Assembly: GCA_002349055.1 (NCBI GenBank)
Contig: DECD01000018.1
Span: 1-22,919 of the forward strand
Length of the DNA: 22,919 nucleotides
Direction: 5' to 3'
Origin: Bacteroidales bacterium UBA2939
GTDB lineage: Bacteria; Bacteroidota; Bacteroidia; Bacteroidales; P3
Numbering within the stretch: the first letter of the stretch is position 1; each line of letters starts with the position of its first letter. Positions 1-7,915 of the stretch are shown in pieces. The notes beneath the pieces were generated by a model. It made no database searches and was not told where the DNA came from. It was given only the letters and a program-made list of their open reading frames with translations. The translations under genes and the position numbers were made by a program.

Positions 1-37
1 AAGTTAACGCACCAGTATTATTTCATTATTATAAAAA

Positions 38-1159
38 TTACATTTCAGTATATATGGATTTGCCGTTATTTCGATTCTTAAGTATTTTATTAATATAATC
101 CTCCCAATGCTGAATGAAAGCCTCTTGCGAGTATTTTTTTACTGAATCTATAGCCATTCTTGACATTTCATTCCTGACCTTTTCATTTTCCAATAACATA
201 ACCAGACTATCTTTAAATGAGGTTTTATCTCCGTCTTCAACAACAAAGCCTGCCCCTTTATCTACCATTTCGTGAGATGCCCCTTGTATTGAAAATGCCA
301 CAGAAGCGCAGCCCTGAGACATAGCCTCCATCAACACCATCGGGAATCCTTCTACCCGTGATGGCAAAACAAAAATTGAAGTTTCCTGATACAATGTTTG
401 CATATCATTAACTGAACCTAATAGTTTCACTCTACCTGAAAGATTATGTTTATTGATCATATCATTTACAATGGAAGTAGAAGTATCACTACCTCCACCA
501 GCAATTTCCAAAGTCCATTCCGGATAATTAGCTGCTAATTCAGACCATATGTCAATAATGATATCAACACCCTTTATTCTCCATACGTCTAAACGACCAG
601 CACATAATATATTCTTGCGCCGATTTGTTGGATAATCAAGACAAGGGAAAGATAGTGGATTATAAATAACTTCCTTTCTTGGAAACTTGGTTCCAAGTAT
701 TCTATTATCTCTTTCTGTCAATATTGACAAACCATCAGCGTATTTATATAGAAAATGCCTTGTAAAATTAATCAGTCTGTCCATCTTTCGATTGAAAGAG
801 GTATGGTCGGCAGCTATCACAGGATAATTCAAAAATAAATTAGCTACAAAAACACGAACATAAATATAAGCTTCAACAGCTAATATCACATCGGGATTGT
901 ATTGTTTAATATAATGTCTAAGATTTGTTACAGCTTCATATAACAACTTAAATTTTGAATTTTTTCTCCTATTCATATCACTGGTATAAAGAGGAAGAAT
1001 TGGAATTCGCGAATCTAACTCATATACTATTTCTGTGTTTTTGGTGTCAGCAATAACTAATAAATCATACCCCTTATAAAAAAAACCATTACACATAATG
1101 GCAGCTACTCTTGCCGCACCACCAGTTTTAAATTGGACATTTACTAGCATTAATTTCAT
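38..1159 (-). CDS. GT4 family glycosyltransferase
   Basis: The protein has 373 residues and is a cytoplasmic glycosyltransferase with the GT-B fold. The N-terminus (MKLMLVNVQF, then GGAARVA) fits the GT4 glycine-rich acceptor-side loop. The C-terminal half has the family's sugar-nucleotide site: a 'LCAGRLDVWRIKG' segment and the E-x7-E motif in 'EGFPMVLMEAMSQG' (about residues 270-285). It probably adds one sugar to the lipid-linked repeat unit; donor and acceptor cannot be read from sequence. Only 4 bases separate it from the upstream Wzy-like gene, so the two are probably cotranscribed. It is clearly AT-rich compared with the sugar-nucleotide genes, as is usual for serotype-specific capsule cores. 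Family call is firm; substrate is unknown. Confidence 0.9.
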   Translation of the reverse strand: MKLMLVNVQFKTGGAARVAAIMCNGFFYKGYDLLVIADTKNTEIVYELDSRIPILPLYTSDMNRRKNSKFKLLYEAVTNLRHYIKQYNPDVILAVEAYIYVRVFVANLFLNYPVIAADHTSFNRKMDRLINFTRHFLYKYADGLSILTERDNRILGTKFPRKEVIYNPLSFPCLDYPTNRRKNILCAGRLDVWRIKGVDIIIDIWSELAANYPEWTLEIAGGGSDTSTSIVNDMINKHNLSGRVKLLGSVNDMQTLYQETSIFVLPSRVEGFPMVLMEAMSQGCASVAFSIQGASHEMVDKGAGFVVEDGDKTSFKDSLVMLLENEKVRNEMSRMAIDSVKKYSQEAFIQHWEDYINKILKNRNNGKSIYTEM

Positions 1160-1163
1160 GGAA

Positions 1164-2339
1164 CTATACTTTAATCTTTCTATTTATTATAACAAATAAT
1201 ATGAGTGCCAGCCAAAGAGAATAAGACACACCACCAACACATGTATCACAAGAGCCTCTTATCAAGAAATATAAATGCCAACTAATCACACTAGAAAACA
1301 CAAAAAAGGAGGCCATATTTTTTTGAACAAAATCACAAATGAGTATAATATAAGAGAACACAACGAAACCCCATATTGCTCCATAATAACCATAAGACAT
1401 ATAAAAATCAAAGAATATAGTTGCTGGCATGTGCGCTTCCCCAGTATGATAACCGCCCATATATAAATCGTTCAATCGAGGAATTGATGGAGGGAGCACA
1501 CTAACAGGTGAAACAATATGGAATCCCAAAACGTTTAATGCGTTAAAAAAAGGAGTAAACAGTCGTGTTATATATTGCATAAGTGAATTAGCATATTGTA
1601 GCGGATAACCTCCTTGTTCAAGAACTGTCAAAGAAATTGTTGTGAGCTCTGTTTCAGGCAGTCTAACTTCACCGAATCTCAAACTATTTACCACAAAAAC
1701 TGCCAGTACAACAAGTATGAAAATTGGGATACTATTGATAATAATCTTAAAAGGATTACTTTGGTTTAACATCAGTGAATTCAAGTAATAGAGCAGAAAT
1801 GGGAGCATTATGAAATAAATCAATGACCTCACACCAGTTGAAGCAACCATACCTACAACAAGTAAAGTGGCTACTATTAGCTTCCACCACTTCTTTTTAT
1901 ATATAAAATAACAAATAATACAACTTGAAGTCTGAAAAATAGCTTGCGCCCATCCTGCTTGGCCACTCGTATTAATGTATTGCGTATAGTCTTGAGTTCT
2001 TAGTTCAATAAAAGTCAAAATAATAGAAATCCAAAAAACAATCTCAAGAATAATAAGAGTACGAGATATTTTTTTAAAGGGGTCAAATGATACTAGTTCT
2101 TTCGTTTTTTTATTAAAAATAAAGTCACTTAATAAAAATGCAATTAAACAAAGTGTCATATTCAATGTATACGTCATCTTGACTGCCACTGGAAAAGATG
2201 TTTCTAGTAAAGAAACCAGGGACGTGATTGAATAATAAAATACAATTAGCCATATAAACACTATAAAACTCTTGTGTTTAAACCCCCTTTTTACACCAAA
2301 TAAAGCTAATAGTATATTAAGAACAGCTAAGAAAATCAT
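1164..2339 (-). CDS. O-antigen/capsule polymerase (Wzy-like) membrane protein
   Basis: The protein has 391 residues and is almost wholly hydrophobic, with about ten predicted membrane helices. A larger polar loop lies in the last third, around the region with 'LPPSIPRLNDLYMGGYHTG'. This is the layout of Wzy polymerases, which join flipped repeat units in the periplasm. Wzy proteins share little sequence, so the call rests on topology and context: it lies between a Wzx flippase and a glycosyltransferase. Its ATG overlaps the wzx stop codon in an ATGA, which suggests translational coupling. Base composition is very AT-rich. An O-antigen ligase is the main alternative, but the flippase neighbour favours polymerase. 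Confidence 0.75.
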   Translation of the reverse strand: MIFLAVLNILLALFGVKRGFKHKSFIVFIWLIVFYYSITSLVSLLETSFPVAVKMTYTLNMTLCLIAFLLSDFIFNKKTKELVSFDPFKKISRTLIILEIVFWISIILTFIELRTQDYTQYINTSGQAGWAQAIFQTSSCIICYFIYKKKWWKLIVATLLVVGMVASTGVRSLIYFIMLPFLLYYLNSLMLNQSNPFKIIINSIPIFILVVLAVFVVNSLRFGEVRLPETELTTISLTVLEQGGYPLQYANSLMQYITRLFTPFFNALNVLGFHIVSPVSVLPPSIPRLNDLYMGGYHTGEAHMPATIFFDFYMSYGYYGAIWGFVVFSYIILICDFVQKNMASFFVFSSVISWHLYFLIRGSCDTCVGGVSYSLWLALILFVIINRKIKV

Positions 2340-3877
2340 ACTCTTGACTTTTTTAAGATTTTATACAAGAATTTTTGGGTCAACATTTTTTCATCATTAT
2401 TAAGCACAATAACATATATAAGAGATAATGATATTAACAACAATACAACAATCCAAACCATCAACAAGATAATTGAATTCGCTTTACAAAATGTCATAAA
2501 TAGAAAAGACAATACAACAAATATTACACATGCTTTAAACGCAGGTACCACAACTTCTTTGTAATAATTCTTCAAACTCATACCCAATTCCTTTTTCGCC
2601 AAGAATAATACTCCAATATAATCTATCATCCGCACAATTGAAAACCCATAAAACACATAGTGAATTGGTAGGCCCAGTTTTAATATAGTATAAGCGGCAG
2701 GAAGGGTTAGCAGCAATAGAAGTGAATCAACGATCTGGTATTTTGCTATCCTGCCGTATGACTTGAAGGACAAATCAATAGATTTTTGAAAACAAAGAAC
2801 TACTGTATATATTAACACGGATTGTACACATTGAGGTGCATAAGGTGGCACCTCTTTAAGCCATATCGATAATACTTCCTCACAAAATACATATAATGGC
2901 AAGACTATTAGAGATGTACACAAAAAAACAATTTTTGATTGAAGATGAATGTATCTAAAAAACTGCTCTTTCTCAACAACTGCAGCTTGTTGTGTTACAA
3001 ACGGCCGTGAAGCGGTTACAACATTGTTTGAAATGTGTGCGACCGCAGACTTAACTTGATAAGCCAAGCCTCGTGCCGTATTGGCTACAACACCTCCAAA
3101 CGCATTTAGTATTAAATTTGAGCCTTCTTCAATTAGACTTGAAGCTGTACAGCCCAAGAAATTCCAACCAGCGAATGACCCCAACTCTTTCACCTTGTTC
3201 ATATTAACACGAAGAAGGAATTCCGTTTCAGGAAATTTTTTGCTATAAAAGATTGTTATCAACCTGTGGATGACAGTAACCATTAATAACAATATTGCAT
3301 AACTCTTTAAATAAGCATAAGGAAGTATTGGGAGCAAAAAAACGATAAGCAGTTTAAATGTAGCACTGGATAATGACACCCACGCATAAAATGACATTCT
3401 TTCGTTTGCAATAATGATAGAATCATACGGTATAGTTATTAATAACACAAATGTTGCCGCTACTGAACAATGGAAAACAAACAAAGCATTGGACAATGAT
3501 CCATCTGGTATTACAAGTTTATTATTAATATACCAACAACCTATAGGTTCTATAATAATCACAAATATTGTGGCCAAAATGCAATGAATAATAATACTTG
3601 AACAGAAAATATCATTCACTGCAACAGAATCATTTTTACCCTTTTCAAAATTAATAAAACGTTGAACAGCGGCTGCAAGAACACTCTGGATGGAAGAGAA
3701 CATCGCTACTATACCTCCAACAACGCTATATAACCCGTAATCTTTAACACCAAGGGTTGCCAATAGGACTCTTGATGTATATACCGCAAGTATCATTACG
3801 ACGATACTGCGGAAATACAACAGCGCTGTATTCTTAACAATTCTGTCAGCTCTATTACTAGTAGAACTAGTAGACAT
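2336..3877 (-). CDS. Wzx-type polysaccharide flippase (MOP/PST family)
   Basis: The protein has 513 residues with 12 to 14 predicted membrane helices along its length. The N-terminal segment (residues 10-60) has the pattern of the polysaccharide transporter family: a charged start, then 'NTALLYFRSIVVMILAVYTS' and 'LGVKDYGLYSVVGGIVAMF'. Wzx proteins flip undecaprenyl-linked repeat units across the inner membrane. The central 'GWNFLGCTASSLIEEGSNLILNAFGG' region is of the type found in Bacteroidales lipopolysaccharide and capsule flippases. The stop codon overlaps the Wzy start by 4 bases, and 19 bases separate it from manC upstream. It belongs to the AT-rich core with wzy and the glycosyltransferase. 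Confidence 0.88.
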   Translation of the reverse strand: MSTSSTSNRADRIVKNTALLYFRSIVVMILAVYTSRVLLATLGVKDYGLYSVVGGIVAMFSSIQSVLAAAVQRFINFEKGKNDSVAVNDIFCSSIIIHCILATIFVIIIEPIGCWYINNKLVIPDGSLSNALFVFHCSVAATFVLLITIPYDSIIIANERMSFYAWVSLSSATFKLLIVFLLPILPYAYLKSYAILLLMVTVIHRLITIFYSKKFPETEFLLRVNMNKVKELGSFAGWNFLGCTASSLIEEGSNLILNAFGGVVANTARGLAYQVKSAVAHISNNVVTASRPFVTQQAAVVEKEQFFRYIHLQSKIVFLCTSLIVLPLYVFCEEVLSIWLKEVPPYAPQCVQSVLIYTVVLCFQKSIDLSFKSYGRIAKYQIVDSLLLLLTLPAAYTILKLGLPIHYVFYGFSIVRMIDYIGVLFLAKKELGMSLKNYYKEVVVPAFKACVIFVVLSFLFMTFCKANSIILLMVWIVVLLLISLSLIYVIVLNNDEKMLTQKFLYKILKKSRV

Positions 3878-3896
3878 TATATTATCTCCTTATAAA

Positions 3897-5036
3897 TTAT
3901 CCTATAGAAAATTCTCTTATTCTTTGTTCTTCGCTACGTCTACATACGAGTATTTGGCCGTTCTTTTCGCTCACGATGTAGCCGTCCAAGCCTTGCAACA
4001 CGACCTTCTTTGCATCCTCGGCATGGATAACGCAATTCGAGCATTCATATAGCTTGATGTTGCCTACGGCACCATTGTTATTGGCATCCTTATTCAGCTT
4101 GTCGTGCAACGAAGCCCAATTGCCCAAATCGCTCCAACCGAAGTCAGCGGGGTGGGTATAGACCTTGCCATCAGCGGCAGCGGGTTCCATCACGGCGAAA
4201 TCTATCGAAATCTTCTCGCATTGCGGAAAAATTTCTTTCAGTTTAGAGTTTAGTGTTGAGAGTTTAGAGTCGGTGGTTAGTGTAGAGTTGGTAAGTTGTG
4301 AGCCAACTATCTCATCCATCTGTGCCGCAATGTTTGGCTTATACTTGATTATACTCTCCGTGATGGTATCGATATTCCAAACAAAGATACCGGCATTCCA
4401 TAGATAATTGCCAGCTTTTAGATACTGCTCTGCAGTCTTAAGATCCGGCTTTTCCTTAAACTCGCGCACTTTTCTTATCTCGCTACTCTCAACTTTCAAC
4501 TGACTCTCTGCTTCGGCCCGCGAGCTTGATGAGCGAACGCTACACTCTGAACTCTCAACTATTTCCACGTAACCGTAGCCCGTTTCGGGACGTGAAGGCT
4601 TGATGCCGATAGTAACAATAGCATTATTCTTCTCCGTAAAGGCCAGTGCATTCTTGATAACCCTGCGGAACTCCTCAGGGTTCATTACTACTGCATCGGC
4701 TGGGGTGACCACCACGTTGGCCTGCGGGTCTTCTTTCTTAATGCTCCAGCAAGCCCAAGCGATGCAAGGGGCAGTGTTGCGTGCGGCAGGTTCTGCAAGT
4801 ATGTGTGAAGCGGGCATATAGGGTATCTGCTGCTTCACAATGTCAACGTAGGCGGCATTAGTTACCACCCAGAAGTTACTCATAGGGGCGATGCCTTTGA
4901 AACGGTCAACGGTGAGTTGTATCAGCGTGCGACCGCAGCCTAAAATGTCGATAAACTGTTTGGGGTATTCGGGGGTGCTGATGGGCCAGAAACGACTGCC
5001 CACGCCACCTGCCATGATTACTACATGATTGTTCAT
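3897..5036 (-). CDS. manC: Mannose-1-phosphate guanylyltransferase, with two repeat-encoded insertions
   Basis: The enzyme makes GDP-mannose from mannose-1-phosphate and GTP in the cytoplasm. The nucleotidyltransferase signature 'GGVGSRFWPIS' is at residues 10-20 and 'PKQF' at 25-28. 'LAEPAARNTAPCIAWA' and 'VTPADAVV' follow, and 'FGWSDLGNWASL' is near the end. There is no C-terminal phosphomannose isomerase cupin, so this is the short type (379 residues). Two stretches do not look like family sequence: residues about 159-185 (Ser/Glu-rich) and about 245-266 ('TDSKLSTLNSKL'). Both are encoded by short repeats that also occur in spacers and in neighbouring genes. They fall between conserved blocks ('GYGYVEIV' to 'VREFKEKPD', and 'AAQMDEIV' to 'EIFPQCEKISIDFAVME'), so the enzyme may still work. 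Confidence 0.92.
   Translation of the reverse strand: MNNHVVIMAGGVGSRFWPISTPEYPKQFIDILGCGRTLIQLTVDRFKGIAPMSNFWVVTNAAYVDIVKQQIPYMPASHILAEPAARNTAPCIAWACWSIKKEDPQANVVVTPADAVVMNPEEFRRVIKNALAFTEKNNAIVTIGIKPSRPETGYGYVEIVESSECSVRSSSSRAEAESQLKVESSEIRKVREFKEKPDLKTAEQYLKAGNYLWNAGIFVWNIDTITESIIKYKPNIAAQMDEIVGSQLTNSTLTTDSKLSTLNSKLKEIFPQCEKISIDFAVMEPAAADGKVYTHPADFGWSDLGNWASLHDKLNKDANNNGAVGNIKLYECSNCVIHAEDAKKVVLQGLDGYIVSEKNGQILVCRRSEEQRIREFSIG
4241..4302. repeat. Heptamer repeat inside manC
   Basis: Plus-strand GTTTAGAGTTTAG and GAGAGTTTAGAG units are read in frame on the minus strand as 'TDSKLSTLNSKL'. The same core occurs in the 2-epimerase and capF genes. Confidence 0.88.
4483..4562. repeat. Second repeat-like insertion inside manC
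   Basis: The tract has CTCTCAACTTTCAACTGACT on one side and CTCTGAACTCTCAAC on the other. Between them is a GC-rich stretch with CGGCCCGCGAGC, similar to the repeat-like patch near 17308. It is read as the Ser/Glu-rich 'SSECSVRSSSSRAEAES'. Confidence 0.7.
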
Positions 5037-5058
5037 ATTATATAAGTTTCAAGTTTCA

Positions 5059-5193
5059 GGATTATTCGCTTCATTTATTATATTTCAAAGGTGCTCATGA
5101 CCTTTGGTTCAAGTTTTAAGTTTAACGGTTCAAGGTTCAAGAGTTTAAGAGTTTAAGCAGTTTAAGGGTTTAAGAGTTCAAAAGTTCAAGGTT
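5059..5193. repeat. Repeat-filled manC to aldose-epimerase spacer
   Basis: The left part (5059-5102) is a diverged copy of the ATTATTCGCT-to-TTTCAAAGGTGCT repeat. The right part (about 5113-5193) is a run of GTTTAAG/GTTCAAG heptamers. The heptamers extend into the aldose-epimerase gene and supply its last codons and stop. Confidence 0.8.
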
Positions 5194-6089
5194 ATAGAAT
5201 AACAGAACTCGAAGTTCTTGCCAGGTTCAAGACTGTGGATGCAGTCGCGTTCGGAAATATCGCCTTTGAATCCTACGTTATCGGCAATGCCGCACCAAGG
5301 CTCGATGCAGACAAACGGACAGCCAGACTTGTTGGGTGCCCAAATACCGAAAGCATCGGCTTGAGGACAAGAGACACGTAAAACTTCATGACCATATTTG
5401 TCCAACAAAGCCGCACTTTTCACTTGGCTCCCTTCAATCAACAAAGCATCTTTTTCAAATGTTGTATCATTGAGTGCGAGAAGACCTTCGTCATTATTCA
5501 ATGCCAGAGGCTTATCATAAGGACAGCGTAAACCATCATCCAGATAGTTATGCAACACTGGCGAAATGGCTTTTCCGTTTTTATCGTAGAAGCGGATTAA
5601 ACCATGGAGGTTCTCGTCGGCATTATAGTCAGGCAACAAGAAAGCCGGATGGGCTCCTATCTGGAAATACATAGTCTTATCGCCAAGGTTCTTCACATCC
5701 CAATTTACTTCAAGTGTTTTCTCAAATATTGCATAACGTACTTTAAGGTCGAAACGATAAGGATAATTGGCTATAGACTCATCATTCACCATACCCATGA
5801 TAATCGGTCCATCACTCGGTATAATAGACCATCCGCCTAAATAACTGAACGATGCCGAAAGCTGAAGTGAAGCAAACTCAGCATCACGGGCAAAGCCGTG
5901 CTGCTTCATGGTGTATTCGTGCCCATCGATCCGTAAGGTATCGTTCGCAAGCCTCCCCACCACAGGGAACAATATCGGTGAACGTCGTCCCCAAAAGGCT
6001 GGGTCGCCTTGCCACAGATACTCCCGCCCGTTGGCTACGAGACTCTGTAGTTCAGCACCGCGGGTAGATACTTTTATATTATCTATCAT
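5178..6089 (-). CDS. Aldose 1-epimerase family (LacX/GalM-like) protein
   Basis: The protein of 303 residues (start at 'MIDNIKVSTRGAELQSL') resembles the galactose mutarotase superfamily, in the LacX-like or hexose-6-phosphate-epimerase-like branch. Visible family blocks are 'EYLWQGDPAFWGRRSPILFP', 'MKQHGFARD' with its His, 'IGAHPAFLLP' with the second His, and 'CIEPWCGIAD' with a Glu. The substrate is not clear. A longer frame opens at 6287, but its extra 66 residues are low-complexity and run through a dispersed repeat, so I chose 6089. The last residues (TLNF) and the stop codon are supplied by the AT-rich heptamer repeat that fills the next spacer. It is probably read with the genes upstream, although the repeat-rich leader could carry its own signals. 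Confidence 0.85.
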   Translation of the reverse strand: MIDNIKVSTRGAELQSLVANGREYLWQGDPAFWGRRSPILFPVVGRLANDTLRIDGHEYTMKQHGFARDAEFASLQLSASFSYLGGWSIIPSDGPIIMGMVNDESIANYPYRFDLKVRYAIFEKTLEVNWDVKNLGDKTMYFQIGAHPAFLLPDYNADENLHGLIRFYDKNGKAISPVLHNYLDDGLRCPYDKPLALNNDEGLLALNDTTFEKDALLIEGSQVKSAALLDKYGHEVLRVSCPQADAFGIWAPNKSGCPFVCIEPWCGIADNVGFKGDISERDCIHSLEPGKNFEFCYSITLNF

Positions 6090-6198
6090 AATTAGTTTGA
6101 GCTTTTGGGGGATTAAGGTTGGTGGTGTCCGCTGGAAATTGAACCATATTTGAGAGACCAGCGGACAACCCACTTCCCTTATATTTGGGGCTTTCAGA

Positions 6199-6270
6199 CT
6201 GTGCGGAAGACCTTTCAGCCCCATGTTGCGGCTCCGGCTGCGCGTAAAGACCGGATGGCCGCAGTTATTT
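6199..6270. repeat. Dispersed repeat A (GGAAGACC family), aldose-epimerase leader
   Basis: The copy starts GGAAGACCTTTCAGCCCC and continues with GGCTGCGCGTAAAGACCGG. It lies 110-181 bases upstream of the chosen start and creates the false upstream extension of that frame. Confidence 0.8.
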
Positions 6271-6298
6271 ATCAGAACTTGTGCCAAACCATCTTGTT

Positions 6299-6316
6299 CC
6301 TTCGACGGTGCTCAGG
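6299..6316. repeat. CCTTCGAC-CTCAGG palindromic repeat by the GIY-YIG gene
   Basis: CCTTCGACGGTGCTCAGG lies 6 bases beyond the GIY-YIG stop codon. A sister copy, CCTTCGACAAGCTCAGG, is at 18894-18910. CCTTCGACAAGCTCAGG-like repeats are widespread in bacterial genomes. Confidence 0.75.
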
Positions 6317-6321
6317 ACAGG

Positions 6322-6603
6322 TCATTTCTTAGATAGTTCTTTTAATTTTGTTATGTCGCCTTTAACCAGTGCTTCTTTCTTCGCATGTGACCATTTGTGA
6401 AGTTGTCTTTCTCGCAAGCGAGCTTCATGAATGGTATCATATTCTTCGGTGTAAACCAACTTGACTGGGCGATGAGCCTTGGTATAGAAGCCTCCATTAC
6501 CTGAAGTATGTTCCTGAAAGCGGAGGTCCAAGTTGGTTGTACTACCTACATAATATTGACCATTGTCACAGCTCAGAATATAGACTACTGGTCTTTGCGC
6601 CAT
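6322..6603 (-). CDS. GIY-YIG endonuclease domain protein (single-domain)
   Basis: The 93-residue protein is a minimal GIY-YIG nuclease of the UPF0213/YhbQ-like kind. 'VYIL' (residues 7-10) and 'YYVG' (17-20) are the paired catalytic tyrosine strands. R28 in 'LRFQEH' fits the conserved Arg, and 'ARLRERQLHKW' (about 61-71) is the usual closing motif. Biological roles of these solo proteins are mostly unknown; relatives are often carried as small selfish genes. Its first 19 bases overlap the 3' end of the 2-epimerase gene in another frame, so it is embedded in the operon. Immediately downstream, at 6299-6316, lies a copy of the widespread CCTTCGAC-CTCAGG palindromic repeat. Confidence 0.9.
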   Translation of the reverse strand: MAQRPVVYILSCDNGQYYVGSTTNLDLRFQEHTSGNGGFYTKAHRPVKLVYTEEYDTIHEARLRERQLHKWSHAKKEALVKGDITKLKELSKK

Positions 6604-7808
6604 ACCATTTTATTCACTACTCCCACGTAGCTCTGAATGATGCGGACGACCTTCGTCGATACGTTCTCGTCCACATAGTCGGGAACGGGGATGCCGTGGT
6701 TACCGTCTTTGATTAACTCTACAGCCACATCAACACTCTGGAGTAGACCTACTGTGTCGATACCGCTCAACACGAAGCAGCCCTTGTCCAAGGCCTCGGG
6801 GCGTTCGGTTGAGGTGCGGATGCAGACTGCCGGGAAAGGATGCCCCACACTGGTAAAGAATGAACTTTCCTCAGGCAAGGTGCCAGAGTCAGAGACCACT
6901 GCAAAAGCGTTCATCTGGAGGCAATTGTAGTCGTGGAAGCCAAGTGGCTCGTGCTGAATCACTCGCTTGTCCAACTGGAAGCCACTGGCCTCTAAACGCT
7001 TGCGGCTACGGGGGTGGCAGCTATACAAGATAGGCATATCGTACTTCTCGGCCATTTTGTTGATGGCGGTGAACAACGACATGAAGTTCTTTTCTGTGTC
7101 GATGTTTTCCTCACGGTGGGCGCTCAGAAGTATATACTTCTTCGGCTCTAAGTGTAGAGTTGAGAGTTTAGAGTTTAGAGTCAGTGGTAAGTTGATAGTG
7201 TCAAGTCTGGAGTTCAACTTATCGAAAATATCACTGTTCTCAATTTCTTTCAAGTTGTTGTGCAGCACTTCGGCCATCGGGCTACCCGTGACGTATGTGC
7301 GCTCCTTCGGCAGTCCTGTGTCGGCCAGATAGCGACGGGCATGCTCACTGTAGGCCATGTTCACATCGCTGATGATGTCCACAATGCGGCGGTTGGTCTC
7401 CTCGGGCAGGCATTCGTCTTTGCAGCGGTTGCCAGCTTCCATGTGGAAGATAGGGATATGGAGACGCTTGGCACCAATCACCGAGAGGCAGCTGTTGGTA
7501 TCGCCCAGCACCAGCACAGCATCGGGCTTCACCTCCACCATTAGTTGATAGCTCTTGGCGATGATGTTGCCCATGGTCTCACCTAAATCATTTCCAACGG
7601 CCTCCATGTAGATGTCAGGGTCAGCCAACTTCAGGTCTTTGAAGAAGACACCGTTCAGGTTATAGTCATAGTTCTGTCCAGTATGCGCCAGCAGGCAGTC
7701 GAAATACTGACGGCATTTATTGATTACCGCCGCCAAGCGGATGATTTCAGGTCTTGTTCCTACTATGATGAGAAGTTTCAGCTTCCCGTTATCTTTAAAT
7801 TTTGCCAT
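6585..7808 (-). CDS. wecB: UDP-N-acetylglucosamine 2-epimerase family (CapG/WecB-like)
   Basis: The protein has 407 residues. Family blocks are 'GTRPEIIRLA' (residues 17-26), 'HTGQNYD', 'VLGDTNSCL', 'HMEAGNRCKDECLPEETNRR', 'LLSAHREEN' and 'VVSDSGTLPEESSF'. With CapE and CapF just upstream, the likely substrate is the 2-acetamido-2,6-dideoxy-L-talose nucleotide, giving UDP-N-acetyl-L-fucosamine (the CapG/FnlC role). The CapG-type 'AGNRCKDECLPEE' fits this better than a ManNAc role, but the assignment is by context. Residues about 196-220 ('LTLNSKLSTLHLEP') are a repeat-encoded insertion before 'KYILLSAHREEN'. The gene's 3' end overlaps the GIY-YIG start. Confidence 0.9.
   Translation of the reverse strand: MAKFKDNGKLKLLIIVGTRPEIIRLAAVINKCRQYFDCLLAHTGQNYDYNLNGVFFKDLKLADPDIYMEAVGNDLGETMGNIIAKSYQLMVEVKPDAVLVLGDTNSCLSVIGAKRLHIPIFHMEAGNRCKDECLPEETNRRIVDIISDVNMAYSEHARRYLADTGLPKERTYVTGSPMAEVLHNNLKEIENSDIFDKLNSRLDTINLPLTLNSKLSTLHLEPKKYILLSAHREENIDTEKNFMSLFTAINKMAEKYDMPILYSCHPRSRKRLEASGFQLDKRVIQHEPLGFHDYNCLQMNAFAVVSDSGTLPEESSFFTSVGHPFPAVCIRTSTERPEALDKGCFVLSGIDTVGLLQSVDVAVELIKDGNHGIPVPDYVDENVSTKVVRIIQSYVGVVNKMVWRKDQ
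7150..7222. repeat. Heptamer repeat inside the 2-epimerase gene
   Basis: Plus-strand GAGAGTTTAGAGTTTAGAG is read as 'LTLNSKLSTLH' in the same register as in manC and capF. Confidence 0.88.
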
Positions 7809-7839
7809 TTCTCACTGAATTTATGTTTTTATTTTTTTG

Positions 7840-7910
7840 TCACACAGATAACACAGATAGCACAGATATTTGCTGCTTCGCAGCTTTTTTCGTGTCTTCC
7901 GTGTTTTTAG
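7840..7910. repeat. Solo CACAGAT-type repeat in the capF to 2-epimerase spacer
   Basis: GTCACACAGATAACACAGAT with a further CACAGAT, then CGTGTCTTCCGTGTTTTTAG, resembles the CAGATT repeats around the GxxExxY gene but without an ORF. A related tract, GTCACACAGAAAGCACAG, lies near 21626. Confidence 0.7.
7872..7890 (+). terminator. Short hairpin with T-run
   Basis: GCTGC-TTC-GCAGC is followed by six T on the plus strand. It would act only on plus-strand transcripts, yet no plus-strand gene is present. It may be part of the surrounding repeat. Confidence 0.3.
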
Positions 7911-7915
7911 ATGTT

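Noticed and set aside
6090..6287. Upstream extension of the aldose-epimerase frame (66 residues)
   Set aside because: It is translated from a dispersed repeat with copies in other leaders, and family homology begins at the internal Met at 6089.
7872..7890. Operon terminator between capF and the 2-epimerase
   Set aside because: The T-run is on the plus strand, so it cannot end the minus-strand transcript of this operon.
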